Source: Smittia aterrima
Lineage: Eukaryota; Arthropoda; Insecta; Diptera; Chironomidae
Reading direction: 5' to 3'
Assembly (NCBI GenBank): GCA_033063855.1
Contig: CP093830.1
Coordinates: 13,516,854 to 13,580,853 of the forward strand
DNA: 64,000 bases
Shown here: piece after piece, positions 13,357-25,551 of the stretch
Layout of the letters: the number at the start of each line of letters is the position of its first letter
How positions within the stretch are numbered: the stretch's first letter is position 1
The notes under the pieces: generated by a model
What the model saw: only the letters and a program-made list of their open reading frames with translations
Database searches by the model: none
Told to the model about the DNA's origin: nothing
Position numbers and translations under genes: made by a program

Positions 13357-14581
13357 TTACTTCATTTTGAGATTCTCGCCGAATGATCGATTGAAACTGT
13401 CGTAAGCTTTTTTTTTCTTGGAAAGTTCTTCGAGACATTTGTTGATGTCAGGATCTGACGGAGCTAGTCGTTGAGCTTTGAGCAAGAAGATTTCAGCTTC
13501 TTTGTCACGACCGAGATTCATTAAAGCGCGACCTTTGGTATACAGAGCTCTAGGAGAAGAATCTATCTTGCCCATTGCTTCAAGTAAACCGATATGTGTC
13601 ATCACTCCTTGCCAGTCTTCCTTCTTGCTATAGCAAACAGCTAAATTAAGTTGAATTTCTCTAACTGTTTCTCTGCGTTGATCAATCTCCTTGTCGTCGT
13701 CAACCTTTGCAAATTGAACATTTTGAATGATTCGCTTGTAGAGTTGAATAGCTTCATGATATTTTTTCTTGTCGAAGAAGTCGACAGCTCTTGCACGAAT
13801 TTCTTTGATGGAATCCTGAAGAGACGAATATTTCACGGGCTGAGTTGATTCGCTCATGAATTGATTAATTGTTGACTCGTCGCCAACATCTTCGACTTTC
13901 ATCACTTTGATGTCGCATAATATGTCAGCTTTTTCTGGAACCTAAACAGAAATGTGATTCCACGATATCAAATTACACAAAAGCAAAATACTTACTCGTG
14001 GTTTGCAGCCAAGAACGCCAAACATTTTCTTGTAACTGACGACGAAAAGCGATTGCTCTCCTTGCTTCATTGAATTTAAAGCTTCTCCAAAGCCAACAAG
14101 AACGACTTTGTTCTTCAATGGCAAGCAAATCTCATCTGGAACATTGCTGGCCAAATAAGTTGAATCGAATGGATGATCGAAATTTTCCAGATACAAGTTT
14201 CGATGATAGACGACGCGAGTTCGCTGAAGATCGACTTCCTTGGCATCATCAGCTGCTTTCTTCAATACTTTTTTAAAGACTCCATCAGAGATTTCTACCA
14301 TATTCTCTTTGAGTTCTTGGAATGTCGAAGCACATGGGTTTTTGTTAACTTCCAGATCTTCGTCGGTGTCCAAAACATCAGTCCAAAACAACTCTCCAAT
14401 TTCATTCTCAATTGCGTTATCATCATTCTCAGAAAACAAGTCAATTGTCGTTCCTGCCATAAGATCGCTTCGGGAATGTGAAAGAATAAAATAAATTGAT
14501 AATTAAATTGAATTTCCAATGAACTTACCTGAGCTTAATCGGCTTTTCGCAAGTTCTTTCGGATTTATTGGAAATAGCCAT
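13357..14581 (-). CDS. shu: FKBP-TPR co-chaperone, shutdown/FKBP6-like
   Basis: Protein with an N-terminal FKBP-type domain and C-terminal TPRs, most like Drosophila Shutdown and vertebrate FKBP6, Hsp90 co-chaperones of the piRNA pathway in the germline. Exons on the minus strand: 14581-14529, 14467-13996 and 13941-13357, with phases 2 then 0, giving 369 residues. The FKBP part shows RVVYHRNLYLENFDHPFDST, then GFGEALNSMKQGEQSLFVV and KADILCDIKV; the usual active-site aromatics are not conserved, consistent with the inactive isomerase domain known in Shutdown. The TPR part begins around RARAVDFFDKKKYHEAIQLY and ends with a Lys-rich helix. It shares a 289 bp divergent spacer with OPA3. Another TPR immunophilin (FKBP4/5 type) is possible but fits less well because only one degenerate FKBP domain is present. 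Confidence 0.82.
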
Positions 14582-14870
14582 TTTAGACGAAGATTCTTTC
14601 GTAACTTGATGATCTTTGACTTCAGAAATAAACAAACCTTTGAATAATCTACTACAATGATGTGATAAGCTAGAGAGACTCTTTAAAAATGATCTTGTAA
14701 TTATTCTGATGACTCCGAAAAAAGTTCTTTCTTCAAGAATAATTTTTTTTAATAAAATTTAACGATTAAATAAAATTCAAATCCAGTGTTATTGAAACAA
14801 AAAATAAAAAAAAATTCTGCAAATCAGAATATTGAATTTAAAAGTGAAATCCTAAAAGATCTAAGCTACA
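14582..14870. promoter_or_regulatory. Divergent spacer between shutdown-like gene and OPA3
   Basis: The only DNA upstream of both start codons, so it should hold both promoters and 5' UTRs. AT-rich; I see no clear TATA box or recognisable paired motif. Confidence 0.45.
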
Positions 14871-15824
14871 ATGGTTATAGGAGCCTTCCCAGTAGCAAAG
14901 CTCGGTGTGCTAGCTATAAAGCAAATCTCTAAACCGATTGCAAACTTGCTTAAAGCGAGGGCAAAGAATTCACCTTTCTTTCGGTACAAACTAAATCGAT
15001 TTTTTGCGAATGAAATAAATTCAATGATTATTGAAATTCTCGACTTTTTAGGATGTACGTTTGTATGCCTCCTGCTCAGTTTTACAACTGGTGTGAAGTC
15101 AAGACTAAGATGTGGGCAATGAACTTAGGGAAGCCGATTGCAGTACCTAAAGTAAGTCAAGTTTGTTTTGCTGCGACAAAAATAAAATCACATTCTTCAA
15201 CAGCTCAACGAACAAATGGCAACCGAACTTGGAGCTAATCTTTTAGGAGAAATAATTATCTTCGTGATTGGGGCTGGTGTCTTACTTCTCGAGTATCAGA
15301 GACAGGCGAGAAAAGAAGTTCTCAAAGAAGAAATGATTATTCAAGAGAAGTTAGAATTACAAGCGTTATTAAACGAACTTGCTTTCCAAGCAGAGCGTCA
15401 AGACACACAAATTAGAGAAATAACAAGGATATTAGCTGACATTGGTAATTTCTTTCAGAAATATTTAGCTCAAAATGATTCTTGATTTTCCTTTTTAGAC
15501 TCAAAATCATGGACGCCAAAAATCCTGAACGACATCGTCGGAAGAAAGAAGATCCAAAGCGAGTGTAGTGAAAACAATCCACTCGAGTTGCTGCCCGAGA
15601 AACGCTCGAAAGTTCCCTTGAAAGATCATACTCACAAAGATGCAGATACCTCCACCGATCCTGGTAACGAGCAAACCCTCATTCAGGCTGTAAATTATTT
15701 GATAATGGAAGTCTTTTATAGCGACAACAAAAAATCTCCCTCAGTCGAAGAAATGAAAGGTAATTCGTACCTTGCGAAGTCTCTGAATTACTTGTTCGTT
15801 CCATCACAGACGGAAGAATCGTAG
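14871..15824 (+). CDS. OPA3: OPA3-like mitochondrial protein
   Basis: Homologue of optic atrophy 3 protein, a mitochondrial membrane protein linked to mitochondrial shape and lipid metabolism. Exons 14871-14983, 15052-15151, 15204-15444 and 15499-15824 join in phases 2, 0 and 1, giving 259 residues. The N-terminus MVIGAFPVAKL...QISKPIAN is the family signature, followed by MPPAQFYNW and NEQMATELGANLLGE before a hydrophobic segment (IIIFVIGAGVLLLEY). A Glu/Lys/Leu-rich probable coiled coil follows. The C-terminal extension of roughly 100 residues (exon 4) is longer than in human OPA3 (179 residues) and shows no domain I recognise. The N-terminal basic/hydrophobic region fits a mitochondrial targeting signal. 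It is followed 276 bp downstream by POLA2 on the same strand. Confidence 0.93.
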
Positions 15825-16100
15825 TCATTAATAATCTTGAAACTAATCGCTCGAAGTGCTTTGACCTTCAACTCTCAAGATTATCTCATGTCCCTTGTAC
15901 ATAAATAGCGATAATGAAATGAATCTTACGAGAAAAAGTGAGATTAAACTGCATTATGTTGTTTTATTTTAATAAAATTTAACCGAAATAAAGAAGTCAA
16001 ATGTTTTTAATTGCGCAAGGGGTTTCATAGTTTGTCCCTGCACGATCAGTTTTTACCGCCAAATCTCTTTCGGAACTTAAATTTATTAAAAAGTGTGAAA

Positions 16101-19100
16101 ATGGTGTCTGTGGAGACTCTTAAGGAGCAATTTGATGATCTAGGCGTTGATGCAAGTGAAGAAGTTATCGATAATTGTAAGAAATCGCGATCGTTCGATG
16201 AAATTCGAGTCTAACAAATTTGTTTACATTACTAAGGTCTTCAGATGTGCTTGAATTACAATCTCGATGATCCCGCCGAGTTCGTAGAAAAATGGATCGC
16301 ATTTAGTATTTCAAATCTTAACGGAGAGGAGCCGACACTTCAATCGATCAATGAGTTTGAGAACAAGGAATTTAAAAATCAGATTGGAAACTTAAAGAAA
16401 CGAAAAACTAACTTTTCTGGGGATTCCAAGTTACACGTTTACAAGCAAGAAAGCGACGACGAAGATAATGAAATGCTGGGAAATTATGTTTGCATCACGC
16501 CAAAGGTGAGTCGTCTTTTTCGTTTGAATTTCTCGTGAATTTTCTCGATGACCTCGCGATAAGAAACGCGACCTATAAATAATCGCGAATATATTCCCCG
16601 AGAGCTTGCCGTGACGAAATGTCTCAGCTGTAAATTAAATATCAATTAGCTCTTTGAGCAAGACGACTCGAAAGAACCAAAACCGATTTCCCCCTCATTT
16701 TGTTTGCGCTCTGTTCACGATTCCAATTAACAACCACCAGCTCAATCATGATGGTTCAATGTTCTTGTTCTTATTATTTACGGGGCAAATAAAAACGAAT
16801 TGCGAGAGTCTCACTGGAGAGAGAATAGATCGAGAGACAACACGGTTCTTTACATGTCTTATAAGACTGAATATCGACTGCTTCCATTAGTTTGAGTGCG
16901 ATCACATTCTTGACTAGTTGTGCTTGATTTCGATCATTTTTTGTTGTGATGAGGCTGAGAAAAAATTGTCCCAGGTCGGCATGTGATTGCTATTTCTTAT
17001 TAAATTGTGAGCTGCATTAAACGTTTTAAATTAGTGAAAAAAAAAAATTGAGCTTGTAGCTTGATTCTAAGCTAATTTCTTTTTCGCACTTTCGCGAATT
17101 CAACAAGTGTTTGTCCTAATGAAAATAGTTTCCCGCGTAAAGCATCATTGTAAGTTATCCAACCAAAAACAGAAGAAAGTTTCTTTTAAACAAGCTTCTT
17201 AAAATCTTCTTTTTATTGCAACATCCATTTTTACGTTCTCTTGTTACATGGAGAAAAAGTGAAGCCAAGCCAGAAAGGGGAAGCAAGGAGGAAGAGAAAA
17301 AAATCAGGTTTTTCTTTAATGTGCCTTCGTCTTCATCTTCTTATTCTTCGTACTCTTCAAGCCATCTTTCGTCCACGCCACTCCATCAACCGAGAAATAA
17401 GCATTAAACTGTTTCATAAAATAGAACTTTACAACAATTATCTCTACACATACACGAGCTCCGCCAACTCCAGGGCGCTTCAAACAAAATTCCAAGGCCA
17501 AGACAGAGCTCTGATGATCTTAATGATCCCCAAGCACTTTTATTTCGTTACTCACAGACGCATACACATGCCGACTCTCGAGAAAATTACTTTTCGACTT
17601 GAAAGACCCTTTTTAATGATGATGGAAGCGAAACGAAATAAGAAGGAAAATCGAAATATTCTTTAGAATTCACGGACACATCTGAACTCGCTTTCTGAGA
17701 GACGATCAAGAGAGTACAATTTAAGCTGCTCGAGCAAGCGTTATGTACGTTTTCCATTTCATTTTCGTAAATGTTTCGTCTCTTTATAGCTGTTGAGCAA
17801 GTAAATAACAAAAATCGCTCCAGAGCGGTTCAGTTTGTATCGTGCGCTCCGACGAGTCGCTTGCGTGTCGAGTTTGTTGTTCATAGTTTTTCTTCAACAT
17901 TTCTTCACATCATTCCTTCCTTCCATCTCCTCTTCTCTTTTACTGTGCCTACCAGAAAACAATCTTTTTTTTCTTGCCTTTGCTGTTTGTTTCAACAAAA
18001 GGCCCAGGCAAAAAAAAACATCAACTGAAGAGAAACGAAAAATCTCTGATCCATTATTGTGTTTTTCTCGACCGTGCTTGGCTTCACTTCAGGAGTTTAT
18101 TTCGGATATTTCTGTGTACAAGAAAGTAAGAAGAAGGAGGCGAAAAGTCGTGAGTTTTAAACATGAAGAAACCAGCAGTGAATCAACATGTTGTGAAATA
18201 GTTTGTGAAACTTTCCCATGTCCGTGATCGAGTCAAGGGGAAGTTGAAGTACGGAGGGGTGACGAAGGAAATCATGGAACCATGATAATAATTAAAACAT
18301 GAAATTCAGTTCGGTTACGGGAATTTGCGTTCACCACGCGGCTTTGGACGGGTGGATGGGAACGCTTATATTTCGAGCGGGCGATAATGGGACGAAATCT
18401 CTAATACGGGTTCACTCAACTTATTTGATTACGCGGCCTATGACGATGGGACGATGATCATCGTCAGAACAATAAAAGAAATAATAGTCAGAATAGGAAA
18501 AAAAAAATTAAAGTTTCGCTTCAGCGCGAAAAAGAACAGAAGAATTTCGTTCTAGCGTCTTTTACACCGAAAACAATGTGAGCCATGATCTGATCGTGTT
18601 TAAAAAATTTCATGGGGAAAGCTCTCAAGCGTAGTTCGTAAGTTAATTTTTTTGTGAAATCTTGACCAAGAACGTAAGCTCATTCAAATAGAAATTCTCG
18701 AGTTCACAAGAACAAGAATACAATTGAAAAGAAGATCCCATGACTTTTGCTTTAATTACAACAATGAGACAGCGAGGGACTGTGAAAACGAAGATCGCAT
18801 GATTGAATTCTCTCGCAATGGCCATAACTTAACTGGTCGATGCATCCCGCCATTCGACGACGTCAACGAAACGACTTTAATAAGTGAATGTTTGATTACA
18901 ACCACAAGTGGAAGTCAGGGTCGAAGGTGAATATTATTCAATACATCACGAACACAGTCGACTTGGAAATCGTCTGATAAAGACGGAGGCAAGCGGACGA
19001 AAACAAAGAAATCATTTCTAATTGAATTTTTAAGCCGATGCTGTTAATGACTGAGAAGGAATGGGAAGCAAGAATTTCATTTTCAAGATCGCTTTCCCAT

Positions 19101-22100
19101 GGCGCGTCTATTATCATTTAATGACTTCCAATTACCTTCACAAACGATTTCAATGCCGAAACGCGCAGCGGAAAAATTTCCAATTCCGATTTCACTGCGT
19201 CAGCCGCTTTGCGAAAAAGGTTGAGCTTGCGTTTCTGGGTTCTTGAGAATTCTATTTGCTTTGTGCAACGACTTTTTCAACGTTCTAGTGTGTGGGGGCA
19301 GTTCGTTTTCTTTTCGCTAGAATTTTTCTCTACCTAGAAAGGTTGAAATTCAAACGGTTCTGCAACTTCGAAGCCGTAAGAAGCATACGAATGTATAACA
19401 ATAAGAAGCCTTTCGTCTTCTTGAGATGAGATTCATCTACCTGCACGTCGCCTCAAACCACCGAAAAAGATCAGATTTTTCAACTTGCTCTAAAGTTATT
19501 TCAGGTTTTTTTTTCAATTCTGTTTTAGAACATTCGCTTGATCTTCCTTTTTGTCTATTTTTCTGACGAAGGAGAGAAAACAAAAAATAAATCTCGTTAT
19601 AAAAATAGCTTTTGGACAGCAGGCAACAAAGTTTCACATTTAGACTCTGTGAGGGGTGGAGAGTGAGACGAATAGTTGAAGAATGTGGCAAAGAATAAAA
19701 AGTATTATTAACTTTGAAGTGCTCAAGTCCGGGTCTCTAAGGCAATTGATAGAAACGTCAAGTCAGCGTCGTCCTGATTTTATTTTTAAAGTAAAAAAAC
19801 TGTTTTCGAGACAGATAAAAACAGTTTAGTGGCGTCTACCAGTAAAAAGTTGTTTATGTGACGTCACAATTCGAGTCAAGCGCTTTTGATATTAATTAAG
19901 TGCTGAGCGTCGCTTGGCCAAAAAAAATCTTTCGCATGATGGCGATCAGAATAAAAAGATAGAGAACGTGAGTTCGTTGCGTTCACGGCTGTGTTTGTTT
20001 GGCGTTTTAGTTTTCGAGTTGAAGGTCACGAATCACGCTCGCTGTGTTGAAGCAGCAATTTTTTTTTGTTATTTCACCGCGCAGCAATATGATTAAGGTG
20101 TTTTTATTTTAATGATTCTTTTTTGCCCGTTGCTTGTCTGTGTTCGAATGGGCACGAAAATTGAGCAACTGTCGAGGAATGCATGCGGAACGCGAAAATG
20201 CCGGAGCGTTAGTGATCAAGATTCGACTCGATTTTGCGGAAGTTTGGTTTGAGGGTCTCATGTGAAATATTAATAGTAAAACACTCAAGTCGAATCATGC
20301 TGATTGAAAAGCGCTCGCGATTCAATAATTAAAACAACTCGACATGGAATTCTGATCGCTTTATGTCTCAACAAGACATCTAGGCTCTGATATTGACTCA
20401 TAAAATCGACGCCAATGATTTATTGTCTTTTAATGGCTCCGTGCGGTTCCGTCATCCGTGGACCATAACTTTTTATTCCCCGCCACAACTCAACATTTTT
20501 CAACTCTTTCGTTCATTGTTCTTCTGACTTCAGTGTAATTAACAATTCTTTTATACATTTTCGCGCTCGATGGTTGAACAGGCGAGAGGGAAACGAAAAC
20601 ATCAACAAACCGTAAATTGAATCACTTTTTTTATGAAGTCAAAAGAACTTTATGCAAATTATCGATTCTACACGTCGATTGTCTCTCGTCTCGCTTGCAC
20701 CAACTCGGGAGTTCCGAGCAGGAGGCGAAGATTATAAAAACTGAAATGGAAATTCTGGTTCTGCGGTTTTTGAACTTTGAATTTCAATAAAATCATAATA
20801 ATTTATACGAGCAACTCCGCGGTTGAGTAAGAAAGAAGTAGACGTCCACAAAAAAAAAACAACGCTCGCGTTTTTGGCGAAGGAAGAAGAAAATTATTCT
20901 CTGCTCGGAATTCCCGTTGTAAAATGATTTTGTTTGTGTTTCGGGCATTCAAATCGTTCATTCGTCGAGGGTGAAGGTATGAGGACTATCGAACGAACGT
21001 GTGAGACATGAGAAACTTTGCTTACGCCATTCACAATGTGTTGATTCCTGCGGAATTTAACTCTCTGCGTTATCGCGACCGGATGTGAAAAATGTGCGCG
21101 CCCTAGTGAGAGAACAAATGGAGATAGCAGTCGCTGCTAGGAAGCATCGTAATCATCTGTTCCGAGGCTGTTTCATTTTCAATGAGTTGGTTTCTAGTGT
21201 CGCATGCTTATTAACGCAATTTGTGACTAGATCCACACTCATTAAAAATGGCAACCATTCAAGCATCGATCGTCATCGAAGGAAAAGCAAACCACACATG
21301 CGAATCGCCATCGCTGAAAGAAATCTCGAACACAATTTCGCGGTTTTCTGCTGTTTACATTTACATGCCACACAACAGCGAGATAAAACTGATCTTTGTT
21401 TATATTTTCATGCTACACGATGCATTCATGGATTGTGCATTTGCATGAAAACTGCGCAGTTCATTCCGCTTAAGTACAGAAACCAAGAGAGAGAGAATGA
21501 AACTTTTTTTTTGTTCAACAAATTGAAGATGATCTTCGCGGGAAATCTCATCTGCATTGATTTTAAATTGGTGTTGAAAACCTCACAATGCATATTCCTC
21601 AAATCGTGATGGAGCGCAACTTAAAACTCCAAAGTTGGATTGAGAGATTGAGTTCAAGAGTTCAATCGAGATTAAGAAAGAAGAAAATTGCTTTCTGTGT
21701 CGATCATTTTCTTCTTAGTAAAATTTTGCCATTTTCTCTCAGATTCCAATTGCCTCGTGATCCATTTAAGTCACTCATCAATGTGACCAAGACAGCAATT
21801 AGACATTGCACTTAATTCGTTGTTGTTGTCGAGGCTGGGAGTTTCACTTTACATTGATTGACTGTTTGGAGGCTTGAAAGGGCACAGCTCGCTATGTTGT
21901 GACTGCGCAAAAAAGTTCCCATGAGAGAGACATTCACAAAACTCATAGAAAAGAAATTGTGTTCGAGGTTCGTTAGCGACTATGTTGGAAAGGAGAAGAC
22001 GACATTTAAAACATTCAAACCAGCTCAGATGGGCGGGTATGGATCTAGTGCACGGCTCACGACAACGTTTTCAATTTTGAATTGTGTCTTCGTCGTCTCC

Positions 22101-25100
22101 GCAAGCAAAGACATTTGAAGATGATCACATGAAGAATTGAAAATGTAATTCTATTGAAAATACTTTTTTTTTTCATTTATTTTGTATTCGTGACTAGATT
22201 ACATGCTCGTCTATTAAGCTGGATCAAGAATTGTCTGTTGAAGTGATGATGAGCTCCCATTGTTAAAAATTGGAAACTGTGTGTGATGATGATTGTCGCA
22301 AAAAAAGATTTCTTTTGCTGCGAATTGTTATTGTAAAAATAATTTCCCAACTTTTCTAAAGTTTAAGCTCCTTCGACATTTAAATATTTATTTCAAAAAA
22401 TCTAAAATGGCGAAAGGTAAAAACTCTTTCGGCTGGCACGATGATGATTATTTTCAGAGTGAACGATTTTCTTTTCTTCGTTAGTTGCTTCTTCCAAGAC
22501 GTTTTCAGGTATAAGAGTAAACCAATTTTCTTTAATCATACATCTTCGGGCTTGTATATTGAAGTTGTTTAAAGGAAAGAGAGAGACAGTATAAGAGAAC
22601 GAAGAAATCTCCAACGGCAAGCGAAGATTGTTGAAGGAATTATAACGAAAGACTTGATAATCTAGGGTTAATGACGTAAAGTGTTGAAAAAAATATTTAT
22701 TCAATTGAATTTATTGAAATAGATTAGCTTACGCTATCAGAAAGAGAAGGAGAGAAAACATTAAAAAGAGTTTACTGTAAGAACAAAAAAGAAGTTGGAT
22801 CATTGAGCAAGAAAACGAACAAAGAAAGAAATCAACAAACCCGAAGGCGAAACAAAAGTCGAGTCGAAGAAATTCATGAAATTGCAGCTCGAGGACTTGA
22901 GTTACTTGAAGGTAAAAGCAAAAGCGGTTTTTACAGGAAATGGAAAAGGTCATTGATGTAATTGGGGCTTGCGAGGGGAGGTTCAAGCTGTATCCGATGG
23001 ACAATTGAACATTGTTGAGATTTTCTTTCGCAACGCCCTTCAGTCGCGATTTTCTTCGGGCATTTCCACACGTTACCACTTACGAGGTCGCAAATAGTTT
23101 TATTTCACTTTGATCATGTTTTTAGTTGCGCGCGATCAAGAACCGTTAAATTTATTAAACTGAACTCCCAGAAAGAAAAACAATGAGCGAATAAATTTAG
23201 TCAGAAAGAAATTCGATGAAGGAGAAAATTCCGAGAAATTCCAATTTATTACTTCGTGCAGCATCCATAATTTCATCCTTTGTTTCTTCTCTACTCTTTC
23301 ATTCCACACAGAACGACAAGAAGGCCGCTTCAAAGTTGCAACATCGCACGCCAGACGTCACAAAATCAACGACATTTACTCCAGTTAGCTACTCGCCTCT
23401 GTAAGTATTTCGAACGACGTCGACGATGACTAAGACTGGATAAGAAGATTGACTTCTTCTTCCCTGACTCCGTTTTGTTTCGTCGATCGTCGAAAGGGAA
23501 ATCATCAACGGTCGTTCGAAGGAAATTATATTTCAGAAACGAATCTGAAATCATCGGAATTAATAAAACTCGACGAGGATTGAATTCTTCTCTTATTTCT
23601 CTTTGATTCCATCTTTATGATTGATTGAATTTAAATCATACGAAATTCCCTTTCGAACGATTCTTCTTGTGTGTGTAGCTCAATGGCGGCTTGAGTACAA
23701 TAAAAAAAACATCTTTGGACTGTTCCATTTGTAAACTGAAATTGTAAAATCTGTAAAAAAAAACTTCCAACATTTTGACGCGATCTTTCATCTCGATAGT
23801 CTTGCGTAACATCACGTAATTCTGATTGTACGTCGAGAATCCATGAGAATTAAAATTACCGACAGGAGATAGTCAATTAAATCAGCAGCTACAAGAACGA
23901 TCGGAACATTTCAATTTAAACACAATTCTTTATCTTTCTTCTTCGTCAATTCAGAACCACAGCAAAGCGTTCGCGCATTGAGTCTTCAAAGTCGGGAAAT
24001 GTTATTTACTCATTTGGAAATTTTGCGGCGAGTTCGACTGAACCGAGAATCAATCAAACGTTGGCAATAAAACTTGCGGAACTTAACGACGAGACAAAAT
24101 GGATCAGCGACAAGACAAAATACATGATGGCGTTGGAAAAAGACGATGGACATCTTGCGGCTGATCGGATTTTTACCATTGGACAAGAGATTTCGAAGAA
24201 GATTCTTGAGGATGAAAACAGAGCTGGTGAAGAATTGGTTCTAAGTCATTGCGATGTAACATCTCACGAGCCAGTTCGATGCTTAGGAAAGATCTTCTGC
24301 AGCGGACAAGCTGATCAACTCAATCAAAAATCTTGTTTGTTCATTGGTTTTGATGAAAACAAATTACGAACTGTTCAGTTGGACTTCTCGAAACTGCCTT
24401 CAGTCCAAATCTTTCCAGGAGAAATCTGCATCGTTGGAGGAAACAACCCGAGAGGGAAAACGTTTTACGTTACCGAGCTTTTCTCGGAAAGAATTTTAGA
24501 GAAGTGTCCGCTGCCATCGCCTCGAGAGTTGACTGGACCACTTCACATGATGATCGCTTCAGCACCTTTCACATCAGACGATAACATTTTGTTTGAATAT
24601 CTTGATAAATTGATGTTGTCCTGCAAAGAGAATTCGCCAGACGTTCTCATTCTCTCCGGTAGCTTTCTGCCAATCAAGTCTCAACTGATTTTGGATATAG
24701 CAATGGGACTCGATGAACATTTCAATAAAATGCTTTCCGACATAAGCGAGAGCGTTGGTGAAAAAACTAAAGTAATTATTGTATCGTCATGTGAAGACAT
24801 CAATAGTTCCGCTTGTTACCCAACGCAACCTTACAAACTAAAGAAGCTTCGACCTTTCACAAATATTTTCATGGCTTCCGATCCAAGCATTATTGAAGTC
24901 AATGGAATTAAAATCGGAATCACATCGACTGATATCGTTAAACAGCTGGCAGACGCTGAGTTTTGCGTGTAAGTATAATTGAAATGCTATGAGGAAATAA
25001 GATTCTCCCTCTACCCTTACAAGGTCTCGTGCCAATAGTTAAATACGTTTAATCACACGAGTCATCGTTTGATTTCATTTTTCTCTAGGAATGCTGGTGC

Positions 25101-25472
25101 TGATAAAATCCGCCGCTACGTCAATTATATTTTCCATCAAAAGTCCTTCTATCCACTGTTTCCGCCTAAAGAGCCGACTGACATGCTTTTGCTGCACGAA
25201 TATGCAATGATCAATAAGATTCCGAATATTCTGGTGGTGCCGAGCGATATCAATTGTTACATGAGGGTAAGTTCTTTGCTTCTCTATTACATTTGAATTC
25301 ATTTTTAATATTTTGTTTATCGTAGGACATCAATGGCTGTTTGTGCATTAACCCTGGACGACTCATGACTAACAACACTGGAGGAACATTCGCCCGCATC
25401 ATCGTTCAACCACCGAAAGAAGCTGAAAAGCCAACAAGTAGCTGGATCTCCGGCCAGATTCTTCACATTTAA
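16101..25472 (+). CDS. POLA2: DNA polymerase alpha subunit B (POLA2)
   Basis: Regulatory B subunit of the DNA polymerase alpha-primase complex, which primes replication in the nucleus. Exons: 16101-16176, 16237-16505, 23312-23400, 23955-24968, 25089-25266 and 25326-25472 (phases 1, 0, 2, 2, 0), giving 590 residues, close to the 598 of the human protein. The N-terminal helical domain reads MVSVETLKEQFDDLGVD and continues across the first splice into LQMCLNYNLDDPAEFVEKW. The central OB and inactive calcineurin-like phosphoesterase region shows FPGEICIVGGNNPRGKTF, DVLILSGSFLP, and FYPLFPPKEPTDM; the C-terminus shows CINPGRL then GGTFARI, as in the family. Exon 2 must start at 16237 (acceptor ctaag), because the ATG-like start at 16245 would break phase. 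Its 6.8 kb second intron is exceptional next to the others, which are 59-554 bp. An AATAAA lies at 25527-25532, within the overlapping 3' region of the ZAD gene. Confidence 0.94.
16506..23311. other. Large intron 2 of POLA2 (6.8 kb)
   Basis: Bounded by a GTGAGT donor at 16506 and a cattccacacag acceptor ending at 23311. It contains many chance open frames on both strands (the longest 174 residues at 21085-21609), but none shows recognisable domains, flanking splice logic or periodic codon bias. Composition is less A/T-homopolymer-rich than the 7.7-12.4 kb region, with many CG dinucleotides. It may contain enhancers or a noncoding transcript; I cannot identify either from sequence. Confidence 0.8.
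18450..18465. repeat. 16-nt perfect palindrome in POLA2 intron
   Basis: GACGATGATCATCGTC equals its own reverse complement. The inner 10-mer GATGATCATC also occurs near 9280. A dimeric protein-binding site is possible, but chance is not excluded. Confidence 0.4.
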
Positions 25473-25551
25473 ATTTAATCTCACAGTTCTGAACAGTTTA
25501 TTATCTCTCGATGGAGAAACTTAGAAAATAAAGAAAAATTTACATTCAAAA

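Noticed and set aside
16245..16538. POLA2 exon 2 starting at the ATG at 16245 as a separate gene start
   Set aside because: The acceptor at 16236 joins in phase with exon 1 and restores the family sequence (CLQMCLNYN); the ATG is internal.
17241..18227. Overlapping frames of 130-141 codons in POLA2 intron
   Set aside because: Ser/Lys/Arg-rich chance translations of CT- and GA-rich DNA; no start context or splice support.
21085..21609. 174-codon open frame inside POLA2 intron 2
   Set aside because: No recognisable domain, no consistent splice or promoter context, mixed composition, and several overlapping frames of similar quality; best explained as chance.
23675..23745. tRNA-like D-arm word (TAGCTCAATGG)
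   Set aside because: No matching acceptor stem, anticodon arm or T-arm nearby.
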